From Tomocerus qinae (Eukaryota; Arthropoda; Collembola; Entomobryomorpha; Tomoceridae), in the NCBI GenBank assembly GCA_020055645.1, contig CM034546.1:138467875-138531874 (forward strand): a stretch of DNA of 64,000 nt. Reading direction: 5' to 3'. This document shows positions 1-13,934 of the stretch, piece after piece. Numbering within the stretch: position 1 is the stretch's first letter; each line of letters begins with the position of its first letter. The notes beneath the pieces are model-generated. The model was not told where the DNA came from, did no database searches, and saw only the letters and a program-made list of their open reading frames with translations. The position numbers were made by a program, and so were the translations under genes.

Positions 1-221
1 CAAATTTACCTATGTAGATTATACAAATGTCGATGCATATAATGCAACGACAAATGAGAAAACGCAACATAAAAGCAGCAACAATGTATATAATGCATTG
101 AATAGCAGATGATTGTTAAAAACTTCTTTCCGATTTTCGATATACTGCCCCCTTAACTCAGGACACTCCCCCCGAAGGTCAAAAAGGAAGGTTGCAACTA
201 ATCCGAAACTACTCGACCGAT

Positions 222-545
222 TTAGATGAATTTTTTTAAATTAAAGAAGACAATATTTCGGAGGGTGGATTTACACATTTTAGGAGGGAAAAGTGCAGGC
301 TTAGTAAAAGTACCAATCCAAGTTTTCTCAACATATTGTGTAAAATCATTTAGCACAGAAGGCATGTTTGCCACCAAATCTAAAAACCTGGGCCTAATGT
401 CAGATTCGATTACAAAGGCTAATGCAATTAAATCCCTTACATGCAAACTTATACCTGTATTCACATCAATGTACTCTTTTTGAAGACCAAGTTCTTGTAT
501 TTTTCTATAATAGCTCTGGCCGAAATGGACATGGTGGCAGTGCAA
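222..545 (-). pseudogene. MULE transposase fragment
   Basis: A 107-residue open frame carries the stretch YYRKIQELGL followed by a region ending in EKTWIG. The same arrangement (RKIQELGL ... VNTWID) occurs in the better preserved transposase-like gene at 29.4-30.8 kb. In MULE transposases this is the segment after the conserved C...H motif of the catalytic core. Neither the catalytic aspartates nor the zinc-finger region are present, so this is an internal fragment. It lies inside the foldback element occupying the first 1.7 kb. Confidence 0.6.
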
Positions 546-672
546 CGGACAAATAACAGCTTAAGCTAGCTTACCTTCAAAAAGGCATGCATATAGTGTC
601 ATCCATCAAGCTACTACTAATATTAATCCTAATCAATATAATCATTGTAGGAATTTTGGGCGTATTTGAATT

Positions 673-1058
673 ACCGTATTAATCGAATTAATTCTCCGGG
701 TTGTTATGTTTCATTGGTCCTTTTTTAGCTCTTGAAAACGAAGATAATCGAAATAGTTAACCAGGTGGTGAATTATTTCGATACGGAGAATTATTTTACA
801 AACCGTCAATTTTTATTGAAATCCGGGTACATAGAAAAGTAAATTTTTCCTCGACTGTCATATTCCCCATTATGGGGACTGGGGTTAAGTAAATACCTGA
901 CCTGACCTACTGAAACTTAGATTGGGATGGTGAATTATTTCGATACGGAGAATTATTTCTCAAAGGCTATTATTTTGCCCCTGAAAACGATAAAAATCGA
1001 AATAGTTACCCGGGGGGAGCACTATTTCAATACGGAGAATTAATTCGATTAATACAGT
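673..1058. repeat. Nested 386-bp MITE with ~26-bp TIRs
   Basis: The sequence at 676-698 (GTATTAATCGAATTAATTCT...) is repeated in reverse complement at 1033-1056. The interior contains two degenerate copies of a unit with CGATACGGAGAATTATTT and ATCGAAATAGTTA. No coding capacity is seen. It reads as a short non-autonomous element inside the larger foldback structure. Confidence 0.6.
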
Positions 1059-1061
1059 ATC

Positions 1062-1660
1062 TACCTATGTTTTTGCATTATCTACTTATGTTTTTGCATT
1101 ATCTACTTATGTTTTTGCATCATCTACTTATGTTTTTGCATCATCTACTTATGTTTTTGCATCATGTACTTATGTTTTTGCATCATCTACTTATGTTTTT
1201 GCATCATCTACTTATGTTTTTGCATCATCTACTTATGTTTTTGCATCATCTACTTATGTTTTTGCATCATCTACTTATGTTTTTGCATCATCTACTTATG
1301 TTTTTGCATCATCTACTTATGTTTTTGCATCATCTACTTATGTTTTTGCATTATCTACTTATGTTTTTGCATCATCTACTTGTGTTTTTGCATTATCTAC
1401 TTGTGTTTTTGCATTATATACTTAGGTCGTTGCATTATCTACTTAGGTCGTTGCATTATCTACTTAGGTCGTTGCATTATCTACTTAGGTCGTTGCATTA
1501 TCTACTTAGGTCGTTGCATTATCTACTTAGGTCGTTGCATTATCTCAAATGTCATTGCAATTATCTCAAATGTCATTGCAATTAACTCAAATGTCATTGC
1601 AATTATCTCAAATGTCATTGCAATTATCTCCTTTGTCGTTGTATTATATGCATCGACATT
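1062..1660. repeat. 21-bp tandem repeat array (three sub-types)
   Basis: About 28 tandem copies of a 21-bp unit. The first block is TCTACTTATGTTTTTGCATC-type, the second TCTACTTAGGTCGTTGCATT-type, the third TCTCAAATGTCATTGCAATT-type. The period is a multiple of three, so it yields long but meaningless periodic frames (MFLHHLL repeated). The ordered change of sub-type along the array points to local amplification of variant units. The last units merge into the right inverted arm. Confidence 0.9.
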
Positions 1661-1754
1661 TGCATAATCCACATAGGTAAATTTGGGTTTTCGTTTTAGG
1701 TGTTTTTACAGCCAACCCAGGTGACTGGGTTGGCGGGGACTTGGACAGCTGCTA

Positions 1755-1782
1755 ATTTTGCCCTGGTGTAATTCCGGCCCTG
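1755..1782. mobile_element. Possible hAT-type terminus
   Basis: Read on the minus strand the segment begins CAGGGCCGGAATTACACCAG, which resembles the terminus of the hAT-like element starting at 34750 (CAGGGCCGGATAATTGG). No partner terminus is visible to the left within the window, so this may be the right end of an element whose left end is off-window. Confidence 0.3.
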
Positions 1783-1954
1783 TCCACTGATATATTTGTA
1801 CAATATTGTATCATGCGACAACATGATTCTATATTAATTTTATTCGCCAACAAAATAAGTCATCAATCAAACAGATAACAAATAATCACAAGTAAGTCTG
1901 GATAAATTATGGAATGATAAGAAAGAGATTTTTTAGTATCACATTTGCCCATAA

Positions 1955-4573
<2,619 letters not shown>

Positions 4574-4647
4574 ACAGAATTAACTTATGCGTTGTATTAT
4601 CAGTAATAACACTACACTTACATAATACAGGGCAAACCAGATGTATC

Positions 4648-5020
4648 CTTACGTGGTCTATGCTCTCTAGCTCCTGAACGGAGACTGCTACGAAAATGAG
4701 GTGGCCACCATTGGAAAGAGGGCAACATTTCCAATCGAACTGAGTATAATAACTATTTTATCGGTTTCGTTTGATTGAATTACAAGCGGTTCAAAAAAAG
4801 AGTAAATCACAAAATCGTTACTAAGAGCCTAAGTTTTACATTGGATATATTGAAGCAAATTTTGGAAAATTTTGTTACGCTTCGAATTAGGTCTAACCCG
4901 GAACAGATAAAATAACTATTATACTCAGTTCGATTGGAAATTTTGTCCTCTTTCCAATGGTGGCCACCTCATTTCCGTAGCAGTCTCCGTTCAGGAGCTA
5001 GAGAGCATAGACCACGTAAG
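4648..5020. repeat. Inverted-repeat element (~110-bp arms) just 3' of amylase
   Basis: Arms 4648-~4758 and 4906-5020 are near-identical reverse complements (outer bases CTTACGTGGTCTATGCTCTC) separated by ~148 bp. No open frame. Probably a MITE inserted 75 bp after the amylase stop codon; transcribed read-through of the amylase 3' end would fold into a long hairpin. No clear target-site duplication was found. Confidence 0.75.
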
Positions 5021-5483
5021 CATACTTATGGATTGGGGTGTATATCTATTACCATGGCCATTTCATCAGTGACGCCTGGAAACGAATCTTACATTTTAAT
5101 TTTATCCTTTGTAGGCTAGGCTATAACATCATATCAACTACTTTCCCAAACAACAATAACCCAAATTACCTATTACAGGCAGCACAAAGTATAATAATAT
5201 TATTTGTATCTAGTAAGTGAAACTTCAAAATACCAAAAAATAATAAATAATTCCATTTCGGTTTTCATAGTAGACATTCGCATTGCGATTTAAAAATAAT
5301 ATTTTAATGAATTATTGTCACCAAAATATCATAAATTGATAAGGCCACAGAAAAATATTTTGGGGGTTTAAAGTGTTCATTTTTCTCGATTTCGGGGGGA
5401 TTTCATCCCGTAGAAATTGTGATACTATAATGTAAAATAGTCCGATGCATATTTATTGCATATTTATTGCTGTACCAACAAGG
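5021..5483. other. Intergenic gap between convergent amylase and M28 genes
   Basis: AT-rich sequence with no supportable gene, RNA or repeat. It should hold the 3' end signals of the minus-strand peptidase gene. Confidence 0.5.
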
Positions 5484-7021
5484 TTAGAAGGCTAGCTCCG
5501 CAAGTTCGATAGTATACCCCAATGCCAATTTAACAAATTCTTGGACTTGCACGAAATTAACTTGATCAATCGTATCTCGAGTTGTGTGCATATAGGGAAA
5601 TACAACGGCCTCATTAGGCATCGCGGCGGGGAATCCATTCCTATTCCAGGAGGCGTGATCGGAGCAGGCATAGCCGCAACGGTCATCTGTCCAGGTGAAT
5701 GTGAGATATTCTTCGACTACCAACCGGAGGAATGCATTTAGCCCTGCGTCGGTGTAGTCAGTGATGAAAGAGACTTTGTCAACGCCCACATTGTACCCCA
5801 CAACGTCATAGTTGACCATGGCCACCACATCCACTCCTTCGTTCTTGTAGGCTACGGCGATATCCTGCGACCCTCGGAGACCAACTTCTTCTGCCGCATA
5901 CCATTGGAACTCGATGGACTTCTTTGGAACAAACCCGCTCTCCAGAAGAACGAACAGGGTTTCCAGGAGGGCGACACTTCCGCTGGCATTGTCATCTGCG
6001 CCTGGAGCCCGTCCTGTCGGGTTACCGGAATTAATGGAATCCAAATGAGCTCCAAGGATGATGACTCCGCTCTCGGATCCCTGAATTCGAGCGATGACGC
6101 TGTTTTGAGGCCAAGTGTGGGTAAAAGGCCGCACAGTGGCGTTTCCTCGGTATCCGCTTTGGGCGATGCCCTCCTCGGCAAGAGAGAGAAGCCAATTGGA
6201 GGATTGGGCACCTAATTGGGAATTATAGTAACGATGATTGTAGGTGCTGAATTGGGTCACGAAGTCTGTCATCCAGGGAATGCTGATCTTGGGCAGGGCT
6301 TCCCTCACTACATTCTGAAACCGCATGGATGTTGGAAAGGCTGAAATACAGAAATTGTTAGTATTTGGGAATCACGAACAATTGAGGCGGTCAGATAATG
6401 CGTACATCGCGATGTACGATGCATCGTCTTGCTAGGTGTTACTGACATCCTTAGTTTGTAATTGGGCTATATGCCATACAATTACTATATGTTTGGCGTA
6501 TTATCTTGACTAGCGATTATTATGTAGTGTAACTATGATGAATCATCACTTCAACTATTGAGATTTAGGGAAATAAGTTAATAAATATGTAGTAAATTGA
6601 AGAGAATTATTTGCCTAGATGAAAATAATTTCTTAGTATTCCAAAGAAATCTACGTTGGCACTCCATATGGCTTTAAATAATCTCTTTAGTTTTCTTACT
6701 ACGCCCGATCATTTCTAATTTAAAGCTACAACTTTGACTCTGGTGTCGCTATATCAAGATTACTGAATGAGATATTTTTGGTTTACCAGTTGGGATAGGA
6801 TCTTTAGTCACCGTTGGGTAATTCCTGCCGGTAGTATCCATGAAATGAACCCTCTTATGGATCAGCAAGTGAATCTCGTCTGGACTTAGCCATTTTGCAG
6901 GTTCAGTCTCACTGACTTGGATAAGTCGTTTTCCTTCTTCTGTTGTAGACACAGATGGACGACCCGAAATTGATCCAGCTGACAACACCAACGCAAAAGT
7001 CAAAATTTTAAAATTCGACAT
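5484..7021 (-). CDS. Secreted M28 family metallo-aminopeptidase, two exons, complete
   Basis: Zinc aminopeptidase that removes N-terminal residues from peptides. Exon 1 is 7021-6787 and exon 2 is 6340-5484 (GT-AG intron, phase 1), giving 363 residues. The N-terminus MSNFKILTFALVLSAGSISG is a signal peptide, followed by a ~90-residue propeptide-like region. The dizinc site is complete: GAHLDS (His, Asp), GADDNASGS (bridging Asp), AAEEVG (catalytic Glu pair), NYDVVGY (Asp) and HTTRDT (last His). Layout and length resemble secreted fungal and bacterial leucine aminopeptidases (M28E) more than the large animal M28 proteins, which I recall rather than tested. It is convergent with the amylase and may be part of the same extracellular digestive set. 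Confidence 0.9.
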
Positions 7022-7146
7022 AATGGGACTTCGTTATCCTCCAATCCCCGTAAATAAAGATCAGCTTTGAAATGATTTTTCGTCTGTTTTATACAAATCA
7101 ACTTCCCAGTCAGACTGTCAGATATCCTAATGGCTTATCTTGCCAA

Positions 7147-7287
7147 CAGGGCCGCAGAAAGGGGGAGCGAGCCCCCCCCCTCGAAATCGAAGAAAAGAAA
7201 GAAATTTATACTTTAACATTTTAAAATTTTAACGAGACACGTTTTATTTGCGTACTCTCCCGAAATTTTTTTCTGGCTACGGCTCTG
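7147..7287. repeat. Possible short hAT-like MITE remnant
   Basis: Starts CAGGGCCGCAGAAAGGGGG and ends ...GGCTACGGCTCTG, giving imperfect CAGxGCCG termini. It has runs of G and C near the ends like the better-defined MITE at 59.3 kb. Flanks CTTGCCAA and CTTGGTGA agree only partly, so the target-site duplication is unproven. Confidence 0.3.
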
Positions 7288-7471
7288 CTTGGTGATGCTG
7301 ATTGTTTGGCGAGTATCATGGACCATGGATTATGATTACCAAATTAACGTTACCCTAATAATTAATTGCTGCACTTAACACTTTAATCCAGGAAAAACTT
7401 GCGACGCAAATACGACTTGGCCCATATCTATTGGACCCAAATGATAATGACCATATTGAATGATGTATCTA

Positions 7472-8500
7472 TGTGGTAGTCCAGAAGAGCAGGGGTGCCA
7501 GTAGAGCTAATGGCTAGTCCACAGGAGCACTGCTCTTGGGGCTTAGCCATAGGAGCTATCGACTTTAGTCCATAGGAGCAGTTCTGATTTCTTTGCATTA
7601 ACAGTACGCATTTATTAAAAATATTATTATTAGTCATCATATAATTAGTCAGTAGGTTAATAATACATGAAAATACTTAGAACACAGTAAAATTAATAAG
7701 TAACATCATTAAATTAACAAGTGAATCAGAGTAAAGGAGATTAATCGCAGTGAACATTAATACTTAGTGTTGCCTACATGACACTTGGTACTACAAGGTA
7801 CTTTATTTTTTCTGCATGCGCATATTCTAGTTCCACAACTAGTCTTACATTACAAATAGATTGACCATTGTGGGAAGTGAAGGACCTTAATACTCTTATG
7901 GATTTGATAGAAGTTAGCGGCCATTTTACCCATGAGTCTATGATTCCTTTACCACATTGTAATTGAAATTGTAATTGGTCCATTTGTACTCACTGTCACT
8001 TTTAGACCTCAAGTCGATTAGGTCAATTTGCACTCTGTTCATAGGACCGCTGGCATAAATTGGGCACCCAGTTATAGGCTTAGGTATCGGACGTCGAATA
8101 TTGCAAGTACAGCATATTTTAGAGACTTTGCAGTTGTGGAGCTAGAATATGCGCATGCAGAAAAAATAAAGTACCTTGTAGTACCAAGTGTCATGTAGAC
8201 AACACTAAGTATTAATGTTCACTGCGATTAATCTCCTTTACTCTGATTCACTTGTTAATTTAATGATGTTACTTATTAATTTTACTGTGTTCTAAGTATT
8301 TTCATGTATTATTAACCTACTGACTAATTATATGATGACTAATAATAATATTTTTAATAAATGCGTACTGTTAATGCAAAGAAATCAGAACTGCTCCTAT
8401 GGACTAAAGTCGATAGCTCCTATGGCTAAGCCCCAAGAGCAGTGCTCCTGTGGACTAGCCATTAGCTCTACTGGCACCCCTGCTCTTCTGGACTACCACA
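7472..8500. mobile_element. 1.03-kb TIR element with ~370-bp inverted arms
   Basis: Left arm 7472-7840 and right arm 8132-8500 are almost identical reverse complements (termini TGTGGTAGTCCAGAAGAGCA), leaving a ~290-bp unique centre. The outer ~110 bp of each arm holds three sub-repeats of the form TAGTCCAnAGGAGCA. A 4-bp TCTA borders both ends (7468-7471 and 8501-8504), a possible short target-site duplication. No transposase frame. The high arm identity suggests recent insertion or arm homogenisation. Confidence 0.8.
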
Positions 8501-9512
8501 TCTATAGATAACTTACATAAGCGTTAATAATTGGAGAGTGATTGATGGGGAAAAGTTATTTCATTGACTTTATGTCATTTATATATTTTAAAACATGCGT
8601 GGATTGCCATTGAAATGGAAAATACCAATATTCTCCAACCTCCTTCCTGTGTACACACAATATAAAATATAACAGGTTACAGGTATTGAACCAACTGAAA
8701 AGTTAATTATAAGTTATATAACTTTGATGATTAGTGATCAGTCCACAAATATGAATTATTTTCAAACAGATGTACAAATTAAATTTCATTCTAAAACAAC
8801 TTCGGTTTTGTGTTATACACCATGTGATATTTTTTTTTATTTTAAAAATTTCCAGGTTTAGTTTTTCTAGGTAGATTCGCACCAATAATGAAAGCTGTTA
8901 TGGATGCATGAAAATTACAGGCTGCAACTTTAACGGCAACCGATTACTCTTGACTTCAGACTTATTTTGTCAGTGGTGTTTAGACCCACCAGGCTTCCTA
9001 ACAAGATCAGAAATAATCCAATTTCCATAGTTGGTAGACGCTGCAAACCTATATATAATATGGTCTATATTATTATATGACATTTAACAAAAACAAAAAT
9101 GACTGCAATCGGTCAGTTATGTTGTAATATGAAGTGTCCTGGTTAGTTTGTATTAATATAAATATTAACTTCCTTTAAGCCTTATGTATACTTGTATCAA
9201 TAAATTGTAATTATTTACCACTAAGTGCATTTTTACCAATGTGATGGTAAAATAACCTATTACTCTATACTAAAATTTATTGTAATCCAAATGATTTCAA
9301 ATTCTATAACACTGTGGGCCGTGATTTCCATTGAAATTTCACTGAAAGCTTGAAATGCACTGAAAAGGACTTAAATTTAAAACGCAGCAGGGTATCTCCA
9401 TCCGTATCCATATAAATCTACTCTTATTACCAACAATAATAGGCATAAACTTAATTAAACTTTTTAATGCATTTGATACATTTATTCACTTTTACTCACT
9501 GCAGATAGCAAC
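8501..9512. other. Unassigned AT-rich stretch
   Basis: About 1 kb with no ORF, repeat or RNA gene that I can support. A TATA-like CCATATAAATC at ~9407 lies ~100 bp before the small ORF that follows. Confidence 0.4.
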
Positions 9513-9887
9513 ATGATTTCAAAGAAAGGAGATAATATGATTTCTGGTGTCAGCGTTAAGAAATCATTGCACTTTAAGTCATGCGAAATAAAATTTTATT
9601 TCCTGAGACGACGCAAGCAACAAATTTTGGCTGCAATTTTTATTTCCACAGCTATTATATATTTGTCTAATAGCTTTTTCATTCAATCAAACGAGTCATG
9701 TAGTGAGTACATGATCCCTTGCCTTTTAAAATCATACTCTCAAGCATTAGACAATATTGAGAAGGGTAAAACAAGAGTGGATATTGAAACAAATAAAATT
9801 GCAAGGAACACTTCTCATTTTTCCCATCTTCTAAGAAAGGATTCAAGACTTTCAGGAAACTCTTGTGCTAAATTCCCCACCTTATAG
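9513..9887 (+). CDS. Hypothetical single-pass membrane protein (or first exon)
   Basis: I do not recognise this 124-residue frame. It has a basic segment (FLRRRKQQ, residues ~28-36), one hydrophobic helix (ILAAIFISTAIIYLSNSFF, ~38-56) and a polar C-terminal part with two cysteines close after the helix. A basic stretch followed by one helix near the N-terminus is the plan of a type II membrane protein such as a Golgi glycosyltransferase stem, but no catalytic domain follows. It could be a first exon whose partners I cannot find, or a chance ORF. Confidence 0.35.
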   Translation: MISKKGDNMISGVSVKKSLHFKSCEIKFYFLRRRKQQILAAIFISTAIIYLSNSFFIQSNESCSEYMIPCLLKSYSQALDNIEKGKTRVDIETNKIARNTSHFSHLLRKDSRLSGNSCAKFPTL

Positions 9888-9953
9888 AAGTGATGAGAAC
9901 AATAGTTATAGGAACTTATACAATTAAGAGTGCATGCTAAGGAGAAGATAATA

Positions 9954-10646
9954 TATCGCACCTACAGGTATCAAAAGCGCAATATGCATTTTCAGATTGG
10001 TAGTGAAAATACGCAATATGCATTTTCAGATTGGTAGTGAAAATGCACAATATGCATTTTCAGGGTGGTAGGGAAAATGCGCAATTTGCATCGGCGGCAA
10101 TTTTACAGGAGAGAGCATGAGACACAAGTGATACAACATGCTTGGTGGAAAAGTTGATCTTACAAATTCACTAGCTCATCTATTTGCAGCTAAAAAAATA
10201 TAAAATTTGGCCATCGTACATATAATTTTATGCTTTCCCATTTTATCATAAAATCTCACCGTGTCCCCTGTTGCCATGATTATATTGTTTTATGCTTAAT
10301 TTGTCATTTTATTGGTTATTGCAAACAATGCCAGAAAAGTAGAGTCAGTCAGAGGAGTCAGAGACAAGAGAGCAGAAAGAATAGTGGCACAAGTTAGTCA
10401 CTGTCGAATTCTACTGAAAACTAGTGATTAATGTACTATGTTTATTGCTATTTACTGCTAATAAATGTTCAAAAATCTGCAAACTACCAAGCTTCAGTTT
10501 ATGCATGCTTTTATGAGACATTTCGGCACTAATACCCCCTATATGCATATTGCACATTTTCACTACCAGCCTGAAAATGCATATTGCGCATTTTCAATAC
10601 CAAAATGAAAATGCATATTGCGCTTTTGATACCTTAAGGTGCGATA
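9954..10646. mobile_element. 0.69-kb TIR element with subterminal tandem repeats
   Basis: Left end TATCGCACCTACAGGTATCA and right end (reverse complement) TATCGCACCTTAAGGTATCA match, and the match runs inward ~110 bp through two to three copies of a ~34-bp subterminal unit containing GCGCAATATGCATTTTCA. The centre has no open frame. Subterminal short repeats of this kind are commonly transposase-binding sites. No convincing target-site duplication. Confidence 0.75.
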
Positions 10647-13261
10647 TGCAAATATATAGTTGTTGAAACTGACTGTATGCTGATGCCTGAACCTTGCCTG
10701 ACAACTAACTACAGTTCTATCCCCTCTTGAGATTTCAGTTTTCTGTTCGATATGAATTTGCAATACTTCAGACTATGCTAACTTTACTAATAACAGTGTC
10801 GGGTTCTCTATTAATCTAGTTTATTCGACAGTAAATCAGAATCACAAATTAAACTTTAAAATTGATTAAGATTATTGTGGAATATCAAATGAACGTCCTC
10901 TCTCTCTGCTCTCTCGTTGCGGTCTGCTTGCTTTTCTTTCTTCCTCACCGCGTCCCTTCTCGAAAACCGCGTAGCACTCTCTTCCTCGTTTTCCATTGGC
11001 TCAAAACGTACGTGGCAATTTCTGGCTCTTTCTTTTAATCGGAGTGACAGTTGTAATGGTCACAATTTTTTTTTGTGCCAAGGAAATTTTTTACCCCATG
11101 TCTACAGCAACTTCTAAGTTCAAAATTTTTAAAATTAATTTTTTTTACTCTAAAAATATACTGTTTGCCAAAACCTCTCCGCTACTGGAACATAGTGCAG
11201 TGTAAAATTCCGTAGGTCGGTATGTATATCGGTATGTATTTACTATCGTGTGTTAATTTTCCACTCGGATAACGCAGCTTTATAAGCAGAACCCAGTCTT
11301 AAACTTTACCTACATGTGGCAAATCTCAACAAGTCGTTTATTTCATAACAAAGCAGTTCATGCATTCTGTATGCAAATATTTCCAGCTTTCAGTGTGCTT
11401 AAGGTTTCTATTATTTTATGTGCCGGAAAATTTAAAATTTGGCCATTTAAATTGTTTGCCCCAGAATACACACTAGCATTATAATAACAGGATCTAGGCC
11501 CTGTGACAGCTTAGTATAATATATTGACAATATAAAATCAGTTTTTGTTGCTTGCTGATTGAGTAATCTGATTCAGACATGTAAACATCCATTTAGCCAA
11601 CTCCGTGTCTTTGTTCCTCACTTCCTCTCTCCTCGTAAAGTGTTCAAAGTTATACAAATGTTATATAAACTGCGGTTTACTGTTTTTATACGGGGAGAAA
11701 CTGCAAAGCATTCAGCGCATTGCCCGAAGGGCAATGTGTGGTTTCACCACTATAATGCACTTCTCACGTTGGCTAAAAATTTTGAAGGGAGATTGCTCGT
11801 AAACTGGTAATTTCTGGGACATAATGCAAGATACCGAAAACGTAAAGCAGTCCTCTGCGGGGTGTGCGTTAATTCGAGTCAACTGTCCGGGTTCAACTTT
11901 AGCCGTAGGAACCGGAAGAATGAATTTTAAAATTGTTTGGTATCTCCTTGGCGACGTGGTACAATGCATCATAGTCATAGTCAATTGGTTACTGGATGGA
12001 TTGTATGGACTAGGAATACACATTGTAACTTTCAATTTCCTAATTCAATCTCCGTAGATACGGAGTACTGAGCACTGAATTGTCATATTGGCAGGCACCA
12101 ACGCAAGGCAGGCACCATCTCAATAATGATAATAATGTCGGACTTAAGAGTGCCCTTTTTCATGTTTTAAAATCATGTTCGACTAGGTCTCATACTCTGC
12201 AACGATTCTCAAAATCTACAATAGCTACAAATACGAATGATGGCTCAAAAAAAAAGCCAATCGCATTTGGGGGTTACTGACGTGGGGAATTTTCGAAATT
12301 TTATTTAGATCGCCAACTGTGAGGACACTTGCAAAGGTTATCTTCATGGCTTTCGTAAAACAGATATACAAAATCCGCCACATGAGTAACCAAGTCATTA
12401 GATTATCTTTTTTTTGACCTCTCGCATGACACCCTAGCTAATGTAGAATTGGCCCTGCATTGCAAATAAATTTCGAAAATAATTACATGTAAATATGTAC
12501 AATTAACTCGCTCTGTGAGTTCGATCATCCGTTCGTAGGTGCCTCAATGGTATGACCGTTAGAAATGACGTCAGATTGTGCGCGATATTATGAATGTATG
12601 TTATTGTTTCCTGACACTTACAAAACACAAACAAACCGTCTACCATCTAACATCGAGTTTGGCGGAGGAAGTAAATTGGACAAGTCAGTGACTATTAAGA
12701 AAGGATGCCAACTTCAAAAGTAGTAATAACAATAACATTATTGCCAATGCATTGATGGAAATGCTATTATAAGTCAGTATAGAAATCTTTATAATATAAT
12801 ACACTTCCCCAGTTCCCCGTTTCCTAGAATCTAGTTTTTTGGAATTGCGTTGACTTACGTTGCCCTCGGATTATCCATCAACAGCAATTAGGGTCAACCT
12901 CCATTGCATTTAAAATTCATCATAACATCTTTTCATCTGCTTCAATTTCTCTTCTGCTTCGGATTAGTCCGATTTTTATAGGACCTGCATTTTTGGAATC
13001 GTGGAGTGGACTATCCAGGGACAAAAGGGAGTTACTGGATTTTTGATATAGTTGCATTTAAAAAAATCTAATTCAATAATTTAAAAAAATTTAAGTCTAG
13101 AACCTGCCCCTCATTGAATTTCCCCGTATTTTGAACCACCCCTGAACCTTAATATGTGTAATCATTTTGAAATTCAGAATTAGTACTGTGGAGGCCTAGT
13201 GAAATAATAAACCATGTCCAAATGAATGTAAAAAAGTGGTGTGAAATTGCATAAAAAATTG
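10647..13261. other. Intergenic, no firm gene; possible LINE reverse-transcriptase debris
   Basis: At ~11605-11760 (+) the frame reads LLFLYGEKLQSIQRIARRAMCGF, which resembles the thumb region just after the catalytic core of non-LTR reverse transcriptases (usually LYG...IQ+RA+R...CG). It is short and surrounded by stops. Elsewhere the stretch is AT-rich with no supported feature. Confidence 0.3.
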
Positions 13262-13870
13262 AACTAATTATCTGACGTTTTTAGTGAATTTTTCCAATGA
13301 CCTTTGACCTTGACATGGCCTAACGAATAAAATTTTCGAACGAGCTATCCCATGACGTTCTACAATGTCAATAACTAAAGTTACACCAATTTTTAATTTT
13401 TGGACCACGCCCACAGGCAGGGGGTGTGTCTGATTTATTTTATTTTCTAACTCGACATTGCTTTTCATCCCTACATCACGCATAGTAAGGTTGAGTTAAT
13501 TATCTCAAACCGTTTTTGAGTTATCATCGTTTTTAGTGAATTTTTCCAATGACCTTTGACCTTTTTATAGGTGTGACTTGACCTTGACATGGCTTAACAA
13601 ATAACCTTTTCGAGCGAAATATCTCATGACGTTCTACATTGTCAATAACTAAAGTTACAACAATTTTAAATATTTGGATCATGCCCACAGGCAAGGGGTG
13701 TGTCCGATTTAGTCCATTTTCGAACTCGACCTCGCTTTTCATCCCTACATCACGTACAGTAAATTTGGGTTGATTATCCCAAACCGTGTTTGAGTTATCC
13801 GTGCTAACAGATAATCAGACGGACGGACAGAGAGACAGATCAGGCATTCCTATAAAGCGGTGTTGCACAC
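13262..13870 (-). repeat. Dispersed noncoding repeat, type A, two units
   Basis: Two ~265-bp units (13268-13500 and 13533-13760) share phrases such as CACAGGCAGGGGGTGTGTC and TGACGTTCTAC, followed by ACGGACGGACAGAGAGACAG and CTATAAAGCGGTG. The same family occurs in the other orientation at 44.69-45.24 kb. Each unit gives a periodic minus-strand frame (HPLPVGVVQKLKIGV...), but the frame shifts between units and copies, so it is not treated as coding. Confidence 0.75.
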
Positions 13871-13934
13871 CACTTAATAATAATGGAATGCAGGAAGTCT
13901 TGGTTTGATGAGGTGTGAAAACACACAAAACCCT

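Larger units (their letters stand above)
1..1690. mobile_element. Foldback element with MULE fragment and internal satellite (left end may lie off-window)
   Basis: The first ~60 bases and the segment ~1624-1686 are near-perfect reverse complements, so the stretch is bounded by terminal inverted repeats. Inside are, in order, a minus-strand MULE-transposase fragment (222-545), a nested 386-bp inverted-repeat element (673-1058) and a 21-bp tandem array (1062-1660) that runs into the right arm. Inverted arms grading into tandem repeats are typical of foldback-type DNA transposons. The transposase fragment suggests a Mutator-like (MULE) origin. The left arm begins at base 1, so the true end and any target-site duplication cannot be checked. 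Confidence 0.7.

Noticed and set aside
1067-1667. Two ~170-codon plus-strand ORFs (MFLHHLL and YLCFCII repeats)
   Set aside because: Pure translation of the 21-bp satellite; open only because the period is a multiple of three.
4574-4699. Extra amylase exon by splicing CAG|GTATAA to 4632 (GKPDVSLRGLC...)
   Set aside because: It would run into the inverted-repeat element and add a tail not seen in the family; the plain TAA at 4571-4573 gives a normal-length enzyme.
5852-6215. ORFs overlapping M28 exon 2 in other frames on both strands
   Set aside because: Overlap the well-supported metallopeptidase frame and have no family features.
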